The notes under the pieces: generated by a model
Seen by the model: only the letters and a program-made list of their open reading frames with translations
What the model was told of the DNA's origin: nothing
The model's database searches: none
IMG/VR virus record: IMGVR_UViG_3300044617_001249
Span: 1-43,102 of that record
Direction: 5' to 3' (one strand)
Length of the DNA stretch: 43,102 nt
DNA from: a virus
Position numbers and translations under genes: made by a program
Shown: positions 29,663-37,602 of the stretch, piece after piece
Layout: each line of letters starts with the position of its first letter
Numbering within the stretch: position 1 is the first letter of the stretch

Positions 29663-29981
29663 ACTTTCTGCCCTCTTTCTCCAACCACTCAGTAAGAGTG
29701 AGCCCCTGCTTCTCATACTTGCGTTGAGCTGCGTTACGTTCTCTGTGTGACATACCACCAAAGATTCCATGTAGCTCATTATTCATTATAGCCTCCTTTA
29801 GACACTCTTGTCTAACCGGGCATTCTGGCCTGCTATCTGTACCCCAACAGATTGCTTTAGCCTTGTCAGCTATAGGCTTGTATAAAGCTTTGTCTCGTGG
29901 TGGAAAAAATATCTCTGTATCTTCTCCACGACACTTTGCCTGATATCGCCAAGTCCAGCTGGGGTCATCGCTGTAACGCAC
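29649..29981 (-). CDS. WhiB-family regulator with widened Cys spacing
   Basis: A 110-residue iron-sulfur regulator. Four Cys (C17, C45, C54, C60) with the G-[IVL]-[WF]-GG turn as GIFGGMSHRER. The usual Cx2Cx5C here is Cx8Cx5C, with the insert WGTDSRPE. WhiB proteins bind the principal sigma factor and redirect transcription in Actinobacteria; phage copies can alter host programmes or superinfection. Overlaps the Cas4-like gene by 14 bases. Confidence 0.88.
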   Translation of the reverse strand: MRYSDDPSWTWRYQAKCRGEDTEIFFPPRDKALYKPIADKAKAICWGTDSRPECPVRQECLKEAIMNNELHGIFGGMSHRERNAAQRKYEKQGLTLTEWLEKEGRKYGKT

Positions 29982-30298
29982 TATTCACCTCTTATTGAAT
30001 TACGTAATTCAAAGAAATCCTCCTCTAAAAGAACGACGTAATTCTCACCATCAAGGTGAAGCCCTAGAACCGGAGTACGGCTATCTAGTATTGCTTCCTT
30101 TGTAATCTTTTGAAGTACTTCTGACTTAATAGTCACTGACTTCTTCCCAGTCCACTTGTGCTCGATAAGGAGATCGTCACTTCTGACGTCTCCTTTACGA
30201 GACCAAAATGCACCAGAGGCGGCACTGCGCTTACCGCCTGCTATTTTTTCTAAACGTTTTTCATGCTTTAAAGATTGTTTCTGTCCTTCACTCTTCAT
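29981..30298 (-). CDS. Small PD-(D/E)XK endonuclease-like protein
   Basis: A 105-residue basic protein. KGDVRSDDLLIEHKWTGKKS gives Asp followed by ExK, the nuclease core of small phage resolvase-like enzymes, and the C-terminal GLHLDGENYVVLLEEDFFEL is typical of that group. It lies between WhiB and the RecA-like gene, consistent with a recombination role. Overlaps its neighbours by 1 and 11 bases. Confidence 0.65.
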   Translation of the reverse strand: MKSEGQKQSLKHEKRLEKIAGGKRSAASGAFWSRKGDVRSDDLLIEHKWTGKKSVTIKSEVLQKITKEAILDSRTPVLGLHLDGENYVVLLEEDFFELRNSIRGE

Positions 30299-31349
30299 CG
30301 TTTGCTTCTACCATCAAGACAGGATTTGATTTCAACGTGTCCATTACGGCACGACTAATCTCAGATCTTAACTCTACTTCTTCTCGTAAGGAGTCAATCA
30401 ATGCTTGAGCTCCTTGCCACTTACGCTCACCGTAGTACATCCAACCACCACGACGATCTACAATACCATTAAGAATAGATAATGCCACAATCTCTTTGCC
30501 GGTGTCAAAACCACCCGCATCAATAGGTCCACCATCTGAGAAGTAGAAGTCTAGATACGCGGTTTGCTGTGGTGGGAACGTCTTGTTCTTAATGGTTCTA
30601 ACGCGGATAGTTTGTCCAACACGGCGCTTATCCTGGCCAGTTCCAACCTCCAACCAGTCGTCACGCTTAACTTCTGCTCTAATACTATAGGCATAGTCTT
30701 TTCCAAGACCACCTGGGGTGGTACGTGGGTCTCCATGCATTACTCCAATTTTCATTCTATATTGATTAATCATAATTCCTAGTACTGGGCGCTCTGCCTC
30801 TACTAGATCACGCTTGGTAGCTGAGGCTACTTTTCTGAAGAACTTGTTCGTGATGAGGGCTCCGCGTCCCACAGTGAATTCTTCCATGTGCTTTTCATCT
30901 TCCGCTGAAGGAACGAGAGCGGGGAGAGAATCCACAACAACCATGTCAACAGCCTTACTTTCCATGAATTGGATAACGGCATCGAAGGCATCCTCCATAC
31001 TATTAGTTTCTACGAGAATAACACGCTGGGTATCTACTCCACAAAGCTCAGCGTACTTTGCATCAAACGCTTCTGCAGCAACCCACACCGCAGTAAAGTC
31101 AGGGTTGATCTTTTGATTAGCACCAATAGTCTTAAGAGCTAACGCTGTCTTACCATGGGAAGCCTCACCAACTAGCTCTACCCAATGATTCATAGGCCAA
31201 CCACCACCTAGTACAACATCAAGTGTTAGAGATCCAGTAGTAATACGCTCTGCTAGTCGAACCTTGTCTGCGGTAACGACTGTTCCTGCACCAAGCTTTT
31301 TGTTGATGTTTGCTACAACCTTAAGTGCTTCTGAATTGATAACGGCCAT
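30288..31349 (-). CDS. RecA-like recombinase (UvsX/RecA type)
   Basis: A 353-residue ATPase. Walker A GEASHGKTA (61-69), Walker B MVVVDSLPAL, and an L2-like region around INQYRMKIGVMHGDPRTTPGG (split motif, Gly-rich). It should form filaments on single-stranded DNA and drive strand exchange in recombination-dependent replication or repair. The C terminus is acidic as in RecA. ATG overlaps the preceding stop by one base. Neighbours are nucleases that would prepare or resolve its substrates. Confidence 0.88.
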   Translation of the reverse strand: MAVINSEALKVVANINKKLGAGTVVTADKVRLAERITTGSLTLDVVLGGGWPMNHWVELVGEASHGKTALALKTIGANQKINPDFTAVWVAAEAFDAKYAELCGVDTQRVILVETNSMEDAFDAVIQFMESKAVDMVVVDSLPALVPSAEDEKHMEEFTVGRGALITNKFFRKVASATKRDLVEAERPVLGIMINQYRMKIGVMHGDPRTTPGGLGKDYAYSIRAEVKRDDWLEVGTGQDKRRVGQTIRVRTIKNKTFPPQQTAYLDFYFSDGGPIDAGGFDTGKEIVALSILNGIVDRRGGWMYYGERKWQGAQALIDSLREEVELRSEISRAVMDTLKSNPVLMVEANDEE

Positions 31350-31738
31350 TACTCTAGTCTCCCTACGATTGTTGTTGGATTAAATCCGCCACTTTGTCCT
31401 ACTTGTTTTGATGCTACTACAGGTCCATTACCAGTACCAGTACCAGATAAACCAGAGCCTTGCTGAATGATTGGGTAACCGCAGTCATAGCAGCGCATAC
31501 GACCACCACCTGGTGAAGACATATAATTTCCTGAGTAACATGCTGGGCAACGATCTGCAGCCCTTGCACTCTGTGCTTTAGTTACAAGTTGATCTTGATT
31601 ATGGTCATAGTTTACCTGCACATTAGGAGCACCCGGTGTTGCCCTATATACATTTCCTTGTGGGGGAGTTGTTGCAGGAGTAGGCGTAGAGCTTGGAGTC
31701 CCGCCTAGTTTATTAGCCCACCAATTACTACTCATCAT
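31349..31738 (-). CDS. Zinc-ribbon protein with disordered arms
   Basis: A 129-residue protein: a Pro/Thr-rich N terminus (TPSSTPTPATTPPQGN), a central zinc ribbon with DRCPACYSG and MRCYDCGYP, and a Gly/Ser-rich C-terminal tail (GSGLSGTGTGNG). Function unknown; zinc ribbons of this type bind nucleic acids or proteins. The start at 31738 (or ATG at 31735) overlaps the previous gene. Confidence 0.7.
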   Translation of the reverse strand: MMSSNWWANKLGGTPSSTPTPATTPPQGNVYRATPGAPNVQVNYDHNQDQLVTKAQSARAADRCPACYSGNYMSSPGGGRMRCYDCGYPIIQQGSGLSGTGTGNGPVVASKQVGQSGGFNPTTIVGRLE

Positions 31739-32162
31739 CCACCGCCAATGACTTGATTAGTCCTAGATTAAATAAAGTTGATACACACGATATAGAAGAC
31801 GACAAAGCAACTAACCTAAATAACCTTGTAAGTTGTTCTAAATCTTCTATACCAAGCTTCTCTAATTCTCCGTAGTCTTCTTCGTCATCTTCAATCATGT
31901 ACGCTGAAGCAGCGATCCTTGCTGCAATATCTGCATGCGAATCTATAAACGGAATTAGTTTAGCAAATCTTTCTAAACGTTTTTGACTCTCACGCTCTTC
32001 CATTTCAGCCACGTCATCGGAGATTGGGGGTAGACCCATTATGTTAGCGATCTCTTCTGCAGGCATAAGCATTGTGTCATAGATAACCTGACGAATTAAA
32101 ACAGGCAGGGGCAGATGTTTAATCTCTACCCGCTTTGCTTGTGACTTCTTTTTCCAAAACAC
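31728..32162 (-). CDS. Hypothetical helical protein, 144 aa
   Basis: Start chosen at the GTG at 32162 overlapping the TAG of the polymerase gene, with GGGGAGAA about 10 bases upstream; the longer reading to 32180 would begin at that site. Begins MFWKKKSQAKRVEIKHLPLP and is helical thereafter, with an acidic stretch (IEDDEEDYGE) and a hydrophobic C-terminal helix. No family recognised. Confidence 0.65.
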   Translation of the reverse strand: MFWKKKSQAKRVEIKHLPLPVLIRQVIYDTMLMPAEEIANIMGLPPISDDVAEMEERESQKRLERFAKLIPFIDSHADIAARIAASAYMIEDDEEDYGELEKLGIEDLEQLTRLFRLVALSSSISCVSTLFNLGLIKSLAVDDE

Positions 32163-34138
32163 TATTTGGCTTCTCCCCACCGTTGTACGGTCTTTACATC
32201 TGCGATCATAGGGATATTAAGCGCCTTAATACCTTCCATAGCCTCACGAATAGCTGCGGCCGTTTCTTCAGCTAAATGATCTGGAGCAACAGTTACTAGT
32301 TCATCGTGGATAGTCAAGATTAAACTTGACTCAGCTGGGATCAACTTATGTGCCCTAATCATAGCAAGCTTTATGAGATCTGCCGAAGACCCCTGAATTA
32401 CTGTGTTAAAAGCCTGACGTTCAGCCCTAGAGCGTTGCCACATTACGTTAGATCTTAGATCCGGAATATATCTCCGGCGATTTAGGTATGTCAAAGCATA
32501 TGGTACTGGGCCACGTCTACGGCTATCAGCAATGACTTGCTTCTTATACTTAGCCACTGAAGGGAACTTAGCCATAAACGAATCTAGTAGGTTACGGGCT
32601 TCGTTTACGGACACGCCGATTGACTCAGCAATCTTATCTGGACCAACGCCGTACATCATTGCGAGTACAAGGGTCTTAGCAGCACTGCGGTCTACACCAA
32701 CTGTGTTGCCGATAGTGGTGTAGATATCCTCTTGGTTAATGTATGCGTTGCACATAATACGGTCACCACTAAAGGATGCAAGAACACGTGGTTCAATCTG
32801 TGAGTAGTCGGCAACAATAAGCTTGCTACCTTCAGGAGCAACAAACAGGTTACGGATAGCCTTACCGTTAAGTGTGCGTGGATTAGGTACGTTCTGAAGA
32901 TTAGGATTACGTGAAGAGAAACGACCAGTCTCGGCACCGTACTGGATAAAGTCTGTATGAATCCTACCCTTAAGGAGCAGGCTCTTTTTTGCAACAGTCT
33001 TAGACTTACCAAGTAAGGTACGTGTAATATCTCCACCCATGTAAGGTATAACGTAAGTTGTTAGCAGCTTATTAAGATCAGAGTAATTAAGCATCTCGTC
33101 TACTAACGCATCTTTACCTGCAAACATCTTTAACGCAGGCTCTGCAACTGAGAAGTCAGATACAGTAGGTTCTGATCCAGCCTCAATACGCTTCTCTCCG
33201 GCAGGGGTTAGAACCTTCGGTCTAAGACCTCGTCCACCCTCTGTCTTCTTAGAGAATAGAATCTTTTGTTTTTCAGGTACACTGTTGATGTTAAAGGCTT
33301 TTCCAGCAAACTTATAGATGTTAGCCTTAGTAGTTTCTAGTTGAAGTTCTAGATTGGCTTTGAGCTTCTCTAATTCGTTAACGTCAATGTCTGCACCACG
33401 AAGCTCCATAGTACATATTACCTCAAGAACATCCATCTCCAGAGTAAATAGACCACGAAGGTTGTCTGTATCTAATTTGCTAGAGTATTTGTTCCAAAGC
33501 TTCCAGGTCCATTCAGCATCAAGACCTGCATAGGTTGCTACTTCATCAAATGAATAAACTTCTACTTCTTTACCAACACCCTTTACCATGTGATAACCAA
33601 ACTCACGCTTCAAGCAGTCATCAAGACCAAGGTTAAGTCGGTCTTGGGTGTTAAGAATAAATGCAGCATTAAGGGTACATGCATATGGCTGCGCCGGTAG
33701 CGAACCAAAATACTTGGTAACGCTTTGTAAATCAAACTTTAAGTTGTGACCAATCTTAACCTTGTCACTAAAGAACAAAGGCTTTAATGCTTTAAATACT
33801 TCCCCAGGAGTTAGTTGATCAGGTGCCTCAGTAAAAATCTTTGTGGCTTTTCGCTCATCCTTACTATAGTCTGAAGGACGAATGGCTAGGCCTTTGATAA
33901 TACGATCTTGTGCAGAGGGGAGCAATGGATACTCTGTACGAACATAATCTCCGTTTGGATGGCCCATAGGAATAACATCCACACGGCCTTCAGTGGCCAA
34001 TGCGATCCAAGTGATTATGTTCTGGCGTGGATCTCCCCTGTGATCCCCTACAGTTTCCACGTCAAAGACAAAGGCGTCCTGTTCACTGTAATAGGAAACA
34101 AGATCCTCTAGCTTATCTAGTGTGGTAATAATATTCAT
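32162..34138 (-). CDS. polA: Family A DNA polymerase with 3'-5' exonuclease
   Basis: A 658-residue replicative polymerase. Proofreading domain: FDVET (D26, E28), HNLKFDLQS (D136) and YAGLD (D207). Polymerase domain: motif A ADYSQIEPR (D444), motif B RSAAKTLVLAMMYG (R484, K488, Y496), motif C TIHDEL (H611-E613). There is no 5'-3' exonuclease domain, as usual in phages. The position matching E. coli Pol I Phe762 is Leu492. Start behind GAGGAGAGC, downstream of a GC-rich hairpin. Confidence 0.95.
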   Translation of the reverse strand: MNIITTLDKLEDLVSYYSEQDAFVFDVETVGDHRGDPRQNIITWIALATEGRVDVIPMGHPNGDYVRTEYPLLPSAQDRIIKGLAIRPSDYSKDERKATKIFTEAPDQLTPGEVFKALKPLFFSDKVKIGHNLKFDLQSVTKYFGSLPAQPYACTLNAAFILNTQDRLNLGLDDCLKREFGYHMVKGVGKEVEVYSFDEVATYAGLDAEWTWKLWNKYSSKLDTDNLRGLFTLEMDVLEVICTMELRGADIDVNELEKLKANLELQLETTKANIYKFAGKAFNINSVPEKQKILFSKKTEGGRGLRPKVLTPAGEKRIEAGSEPTVSDFSVAEPALKMFAGKDALVDEMLNYSDLNKLLTTYVIPYMGGDITRTLLGKSKTVAKKSLLLKGRIHTDFIQYGAETGRFSSRNPNLQNVPNPRTLNGKAIRNLFVAPEGSKLIVADYSQIEPRVLASFSGDRIMCNAYINQEDIYTTIGNTVGVDRSAAKTLVLAMMYGVGPDKIAESIGVSVNEARNLLDSFMAKFPSVAKYKKQVIADSRRRGPVPYALTYLNRRRYIPDLRSNVMWQRSRAERQAFNTVIQGSSADLIKLAMIRAHKLIPAESSLILTIHDELVTVAPDHLAEETAAAIREAMEGIKALNIPMIADVKTVQRWGEAK

Positions 34139-34156
34139 TGCTCTCCTCTGTTAGTA

Positions 34157-34193
34157 GAGGGGCCCGTGAGAAAGGAGGTAGACCGGGCCCCTC
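34157..34193 (-). promoter_or_regulatory. Hairpin with anti-Shine-Dalgarno-like loop, ahead of polA
   Basis: Perfect 10-bp stem GAGGGGCCCG (34184-34193 read on -) with CGGGCCCCTC (34157-34166 on -). The 17-base loop holds ACCTCCTTTCT (34169-34179), identical to the 3'-terminal bases of bacterial 16S rRNA. It lies between the ssDNA-binding candidate and polA. It lacks a U run after the stem. Confidence 0.65.
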
Positions 34194-34209
34194 AAGTTAA
34201 TGGGGTTGA

Positions 34210-34902
34210 CTAGTTGCTTGCTGCAATTTCACGAGCAATCTCTGCAAGTTCAGCCTTAGTGGACATGTGGAGAGAATCTTGTCCAAGAGGTTTCATTGTT
34301 TTGATTAGCTCAGCAGCTGCAATAGGATCAATTTCCCATTCATCAGCAAGGTCACGTTCCTTTACAGGAACGATAGAGTAAGAAGTCTTGGTACCTTGAC
34401 CAGTCTTACTTACTGCCCAATATAGGTCAGGACGATTGAGTGGACCTGTCTTCGCATTCGAAGCAAGCTTTTCAAGCTGACCGCATAGACGAACCCCGAC
34501 AATCATTAGTTGGAGTTGTGGGTCTTCATCAGAAAGGTTGAGAACAGTAAACGCAAACTTTTGGTCTGGCTTACTACCCACTGCGATTAGTGGATCATCC
34601 TCACCGATACTAATGAACGACTTTTTACCTGGACGATTAATCCAGTGTTGCATAAACACCATTGGTTCGTCCGAGATGAATTTGATGAGTTGAACATCTT
34701 CGTCAAAACGGAAATCCGTTGCGAAGGTTTTTGTTGACTTGGCTACAGCCTTCTTGGCTGCACCCCAACCTGATTGAATAACAGATGAGTGTGAAGGAAC
34801 TTCGTTCTCATCTTCCTCAACGAACAGGTTTTCCTCAACTACTGGAGCTGAGTAGGAATCTACGTTAGGTAGATCTTTCTGGATTTTCAATGAAGCGCTC
34901 AT
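34210..34902 (-). CDS. Predicted single-stranded DNA-binding protein
   Basis: A 230-residue protein. The central part (FISDEPMVFMQHWINR, FAFTVLNL, LMIVGVRLCGQL, PDLYWAVSKTGQGTKTSYSI) resembles phage gp32-like ssDNA-binding proteins with an OB-type core, though the zinc ligands of T4 gp32 are not evident. The position directly upstream of polA in a replication operon supports the call. The C terminus is helical rather than strongly acidic. Start MSASLKIQK behind GAGAGGAAG. Confidence 0.55.
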   Translation of the reverse strand: MSASLKIQKDLPNVDSYSAPVVEENLFVEEDENEVPSHSSVIQSGWGAAKKAVAKSTKTFATDFRFDEDVQLIKFISDEPMVFMQHWINRPGKKSFISIGEDDPLIAVGSKPDQKFAFTVLNLSDEDPQLQLMIVGVRLCGQLEKLASNAKTGPLNRPDLYWAVSKTGQGTKTSYSIVPVKERDLADEWEIDPIAAAELIKTMKPLGQDSLHMSTKAELAEIAREIAASN

Positions 34903-34959
34903 GGCTTCCTCTCTTTACTTGGCTGATAGCTGAGACCCAGGGGTCTTTACGCTAGGTGG

Positions 34960-35427
34960 TTAGTTTGTTTCTTGATCGTGAATTACTTTCCAAGACTCTG
35001 CCAATTCAATTGACATATCTGGATAGCGATTCCAATCAATTCTCGGAGCCTCTAAGAGACCACGAGAGTTGAAGATACGAACAGTTTCCTCGATCATTGC
35101 TTTGGAATACATCCGCCATCCTGGCTTCTTTACTCCGTCTACGATGATTGACTTTAGGCGATAGGGTGCACGTGGAATATAACCTTTTCGTTCCCAAAGC
35201 CGTAGAGTGACTATCGGCCTTCCTAGTGCCTGGCACAATGACCCTGCACTATATAATTCTACCACGTTTCCGTTAGGTAGTTTTTTAACCTGTGGATTTG
35301 CATCCCAGGATCCTTCTTCTTTTACTTTCTTTGGCTTAGCATTTGGGTCCACAGGACGACGCTTCTTCTTAGAGCCTGGATAGAAATCATCTAGGCTACT
35401 AAAATACTTGTCTACCTGATCTTCCAT
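34960..35427 (-). CDS. MerR-like helix-turn-helix DNA-binding protein
   Basis: A 155-residue protein. A basic, disordered first 45 residues precede a winged-helix of MerR/excisionase type: YSAGSLCQALGRPIVTLRLW, ERKGYIPRAPYR, a wing, then RMYSKAMIEETVRIFNSRG. It would bind DNA as a regulator or as a replication/recombination accessory. No effector domain follows. It has the basic KKKRRP stretch near residue 20. Regulated target unknown. Confidence 0.68.
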   Translation of the reverse strand: MEDQVDKYFSSLDDFYPGSKKKRRPVDPNAKPKKVKEEGSWDANPQVKKLPNGNVVELYSAGSLCQALGRPIVTLRLWERKGYIPRAPYRLKSIIVDGVKKPGWRMYSKAMIEETVRIFNSRGLLEAPRIDWNRYPDMSIELAESWKVIHDQETN

Positions 35428-35429
35428 TA

Positions 35430-35864
35430 TTAAGCCTTGCTAGTAAGAAATGCGTACGATACTTTCTTTGGGAACATCTTATCAACTTCTTCTTCTGTGA
35501 TAAGACCTTCGTATAGGCACGCCATTACTTCATCCTCTTTCAGGACTGGAAGCATTGCGTAGCAACGATCATACAAACCTTTTTCTTTAAGAAGGTCTGC
35601 TGCAATGCTCTCGTCTAATGACTGAGATACCTTGCGCTGGCGTTGTAGGGATGTGAATCCGTCAACTTCGTGGGGAAGACGGAGCCACAGGTTTCCCTTT
35701 TCGTCAGGCTCGCCTACAGTATCAACTAGCTCTGACAAGTCTGCTTTGATTGAATCTCGTTCCTTACTCAGGTCGTCAATACGACTACGTAAGGAGATAA
35801 ATTGTGAGACCTTTGGCATAAAACCTGGGTCTTGTGGTTCTGGACGTTCAATAACATTTGGCAT
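35430..35864 (-). CDS. Conserved coiled-coil hypothetical protein, 144 aa
   Basis: Helical protein with an N-terminal coiled coil (ISLRSRIDDLSKERDSIKAD), a central strand region (GNLWLRLPHEVDGFTSL) and a helical C terminus ending VSYAFLTSKA. This pattern is common in actinophage replication operons but without a known function. AGGAGG site and a dedicated promoter lie directly upstream. Confidence 0.72.
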   Translation of the reverse strand: MPNVIERPEPQDPGFMPKVSQFISLRSRIDDLSKERDSIKADLSELVDTVGEPDEKGNLWLRLPHEVDGFTSLQRQRKVSQSLDESIAADLLKEKGLYDRCYAMLPVLKEDEVMACLYEGLITEEEVDKMFPKKVSYAFLTSKA

Positions 35865-35881
35865 TTTTTCCTCCTGTTACT

Positions 35882-35910
35882 ATTCTATACGGTAATCCTT
35901 AGGAACGCAA
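35882..35910 (-). promoter_or_regulatory. Sigma-70-type promoter
   Basis: On the - strand: TTGCGT, 17-base spacer, TAGAAT, with CCGTA ahead of it and AGTAACAGG after. The -35 lies in the end of the RHH gene. The leader to the ATG at 35864 is only about 10 bases and holds AGGAGG. Confidence 0.65.
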
Positions 35911-36057
35911 ATCCCCAACGTATGCCTTGAGAGCCTCAATAATCACGTCTGTAACGGTGCGCTCTTCGATGGCAGCCTTGTCTTTCACAGCAGTCCAGAG
36001 GTCGTTAGACACACGGATAGTGCGAGTCGGGGTCTTAGGTGCGTTAGGCATAGTCAT
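35899..36057 (-). CDS. Ribbon-helix-helix DNA-binding protein, 52 aa
   Basis: Starts at the ATG at 36057 (MTMPNAPK; a second ATG at 36051 is possible), three bases after the stop of the helicase gene; stop TAA at 35899-35901. TPTRTIRVSNDLWTAVKDKA then TVTDVIIEALKAYV fits the RHH (MetJ/Arc) fold: a DNA-contacting beta strand and two helices. A likely autoregulator or repressor for nearby promoters, for example the one overlapping its own 3' end. Confidence 0.75.
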   Translation of the reverse strand: MTMPNAPKTPTRTIRVSNDLWTAVKDKAAIEERTVTDVIIEALKAYVGDLRS

Positions 36058-36060
36058 AGT

Positions 36061-37602
36061 TTAAACCGAAACTGCCTCTAAGAAAGCCCTAAGTGTTCCG
36101 GCTGTTAACGTTACTCCACCCTCAGTATTGATGCCTTCTCCGTCAATGATTGCGTTTGCTACAGCCATCTTCTGTACGAGCATAGCGTGCTGACGTTCCT
36201 CAATTGATCCGTCCATAATGAAGTCTTGAATTACGATTGAGGGCCATGTGCTGGATGCTCTTCTGATTCGTCCATTACGTTGAAGTGCGAGTCCTGCGTT
36301 CCACGGGAGATCATAGTTAATAAGAAGATTAGCTTGAGGTAGATCAACACCATAGCCCCCAGCATCAGAGCTGACAAGGATCCTAACTTCGGGATCCGTC
36401 TGGAACTTAACTTTTGCTTCTTCTTTTTCTTTAGCATTCATGGCTCCTGTATACGGGGACGATTTATAATTAAGTGCTTCTCTAATTAGTTTAACCATAT
36501 GTACATAGCTTGTAAAGATAACTACTTTGTTTCTTTCATCTTGCTCTAAGAAGTTGTCTACATATTCTTTGAGTGCGGATAGCTTTGGAGTTTGCTTTAA
36601 TTTATCAAGCCTGCCAGACTCTTCCAACTCCCCAGCGTAACCGGATGTAGAGGATGAGACACGAATCAACTCATGGTGATCGCAAAGCATACGCAGTGCT
36701 GTCAGCTTTGACATTACCTTGCCCTTGAGTGCATCCATGACATCGTTGGAGTGCTCCCCAGCGTAGTGGCTGAACAGATCAAATGATGAGCCAAATGACT
36801 CTACTGCATCGTCTAGATCCTTTAGGAGTTCTCGTGCAATATCTTTATAGAGAACAGATCCGGCACGATCAAACTCTACCAAAATAGGCTCCGCGAAAAT
36901 TGTATCGGGCAGGTAGGGTGCGACGTCTGCATCTGTCTGTCTCTTACGAACTGTTGTTGTTGCAAGAGTTTTGCTGAGGGTAGTTAGGTTACGGTAGCGC
37001 TCAACACCACCAAAGCGATTGCGTACAATAAAGGTTTGATCAAAGAGATCAAAGCGTCCTAAGACCTTTGAGTCTACAAACTGCATAATGCTATAAAGCT
37101 CTTCCGGCTTACCGTTCTCAATAGGAGTACCGGTTAACGCAAACTTAACAGGGCTAGTAAGCTTCTTTACTTGCTTTGATCTTTTTGATCTAAAGCTTTT
37201 GATTGCTGTTGCTTCGTCGCATACGACGAACCCTCTTGCAAGATGTTGAACATACTCCCAATCATTAACAACCTGCTCGTAATTGAGGATGACGTAATCG
37301 GCTGTTTCAGCGGTAACGTACTGCTCTGCTCTTTTAGACGGGGTTCCATCCACGACCACAGTGTTTGAAGAACCATCGGTAAACTTCCTAATCTGATCTG
37401 CCCACTGATACTTCAATGAGGATAAACAGATAACTATACCAGGTTCTGTAATCTTTCCTTCGTCTTTTAGCTGCTCAAGAGCAGCAATAGTTAAAACTGT
37501 TTTACCCAGGCCAAGGTCGTAGGCCACAAGCATTTTCTTGCGGTCTACCATAGCCTCTACAGCCTCTACCTGATAAGGCAGAAGTGTTCCGGTAAAACTC
37601 AT
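36061..37602 (-). CDS. SNF2-type DNA helicase/translocase
   Basis: A 513-residue superfamily 2 enzyme. Motif Q-like LLPYQVEAVEAM, Walker A DLGLGKT (29-35), Walker B-type VVCDEATAIKSF, motif III ALTGTPIEN, and the C-terminal half with KVVIFTSYV, LINYDLPWN and QRNGRIRRAS (motif VI). It should translocate on duplex DNA and may remodel forks or displace proteins. It overlaps the primase gene by four bases, placing it in the replication module. Confidence 0.9.
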   Translation of the reverse strand: MSFTGTLLPYQVEAVEAMVDRKKMLVAYDLGLGKTVLTIAALEQLKDEGKITEPGIVICLSSLKYQWADQIRKFTDGSSNTVVVDGTPSKRAEQYVTAETADYVILNYEQVVNDWEYVQHLARGFVVCDEATAIKSFRSKRSKQVKKLTSPVKFALTGTPIENGKPEELYSIMQFVDSKVLGRFDLFDQTFIVRNRFGGVERYRNLTTLSKTLATTTVRKRQTDADVAPYLPDTIFAEPILVEFDRAGSVLYKDIARELLKDLDDAVESFGSSFDLFSHYAGEHSNDVMDALKGKVMSKLTALRMLCDHHELIRVSSSTSGYAGELEESGRLDKLKQTPKLSALKEYVDNFLEQDERNKVVIFTSYVHMVKLIREALNYKSSPYTGAMNAKEKEEAKVKFQTDPEVRILVSSDAGGYGVDLPQANLLINYDLPWNAGLALQRNGRIRRASSTWPSIVIQDFIMDGSIEERQHAMLVQKMAVANAIIDGEGINTEGGVTLTAGTLRAFLEAVSV

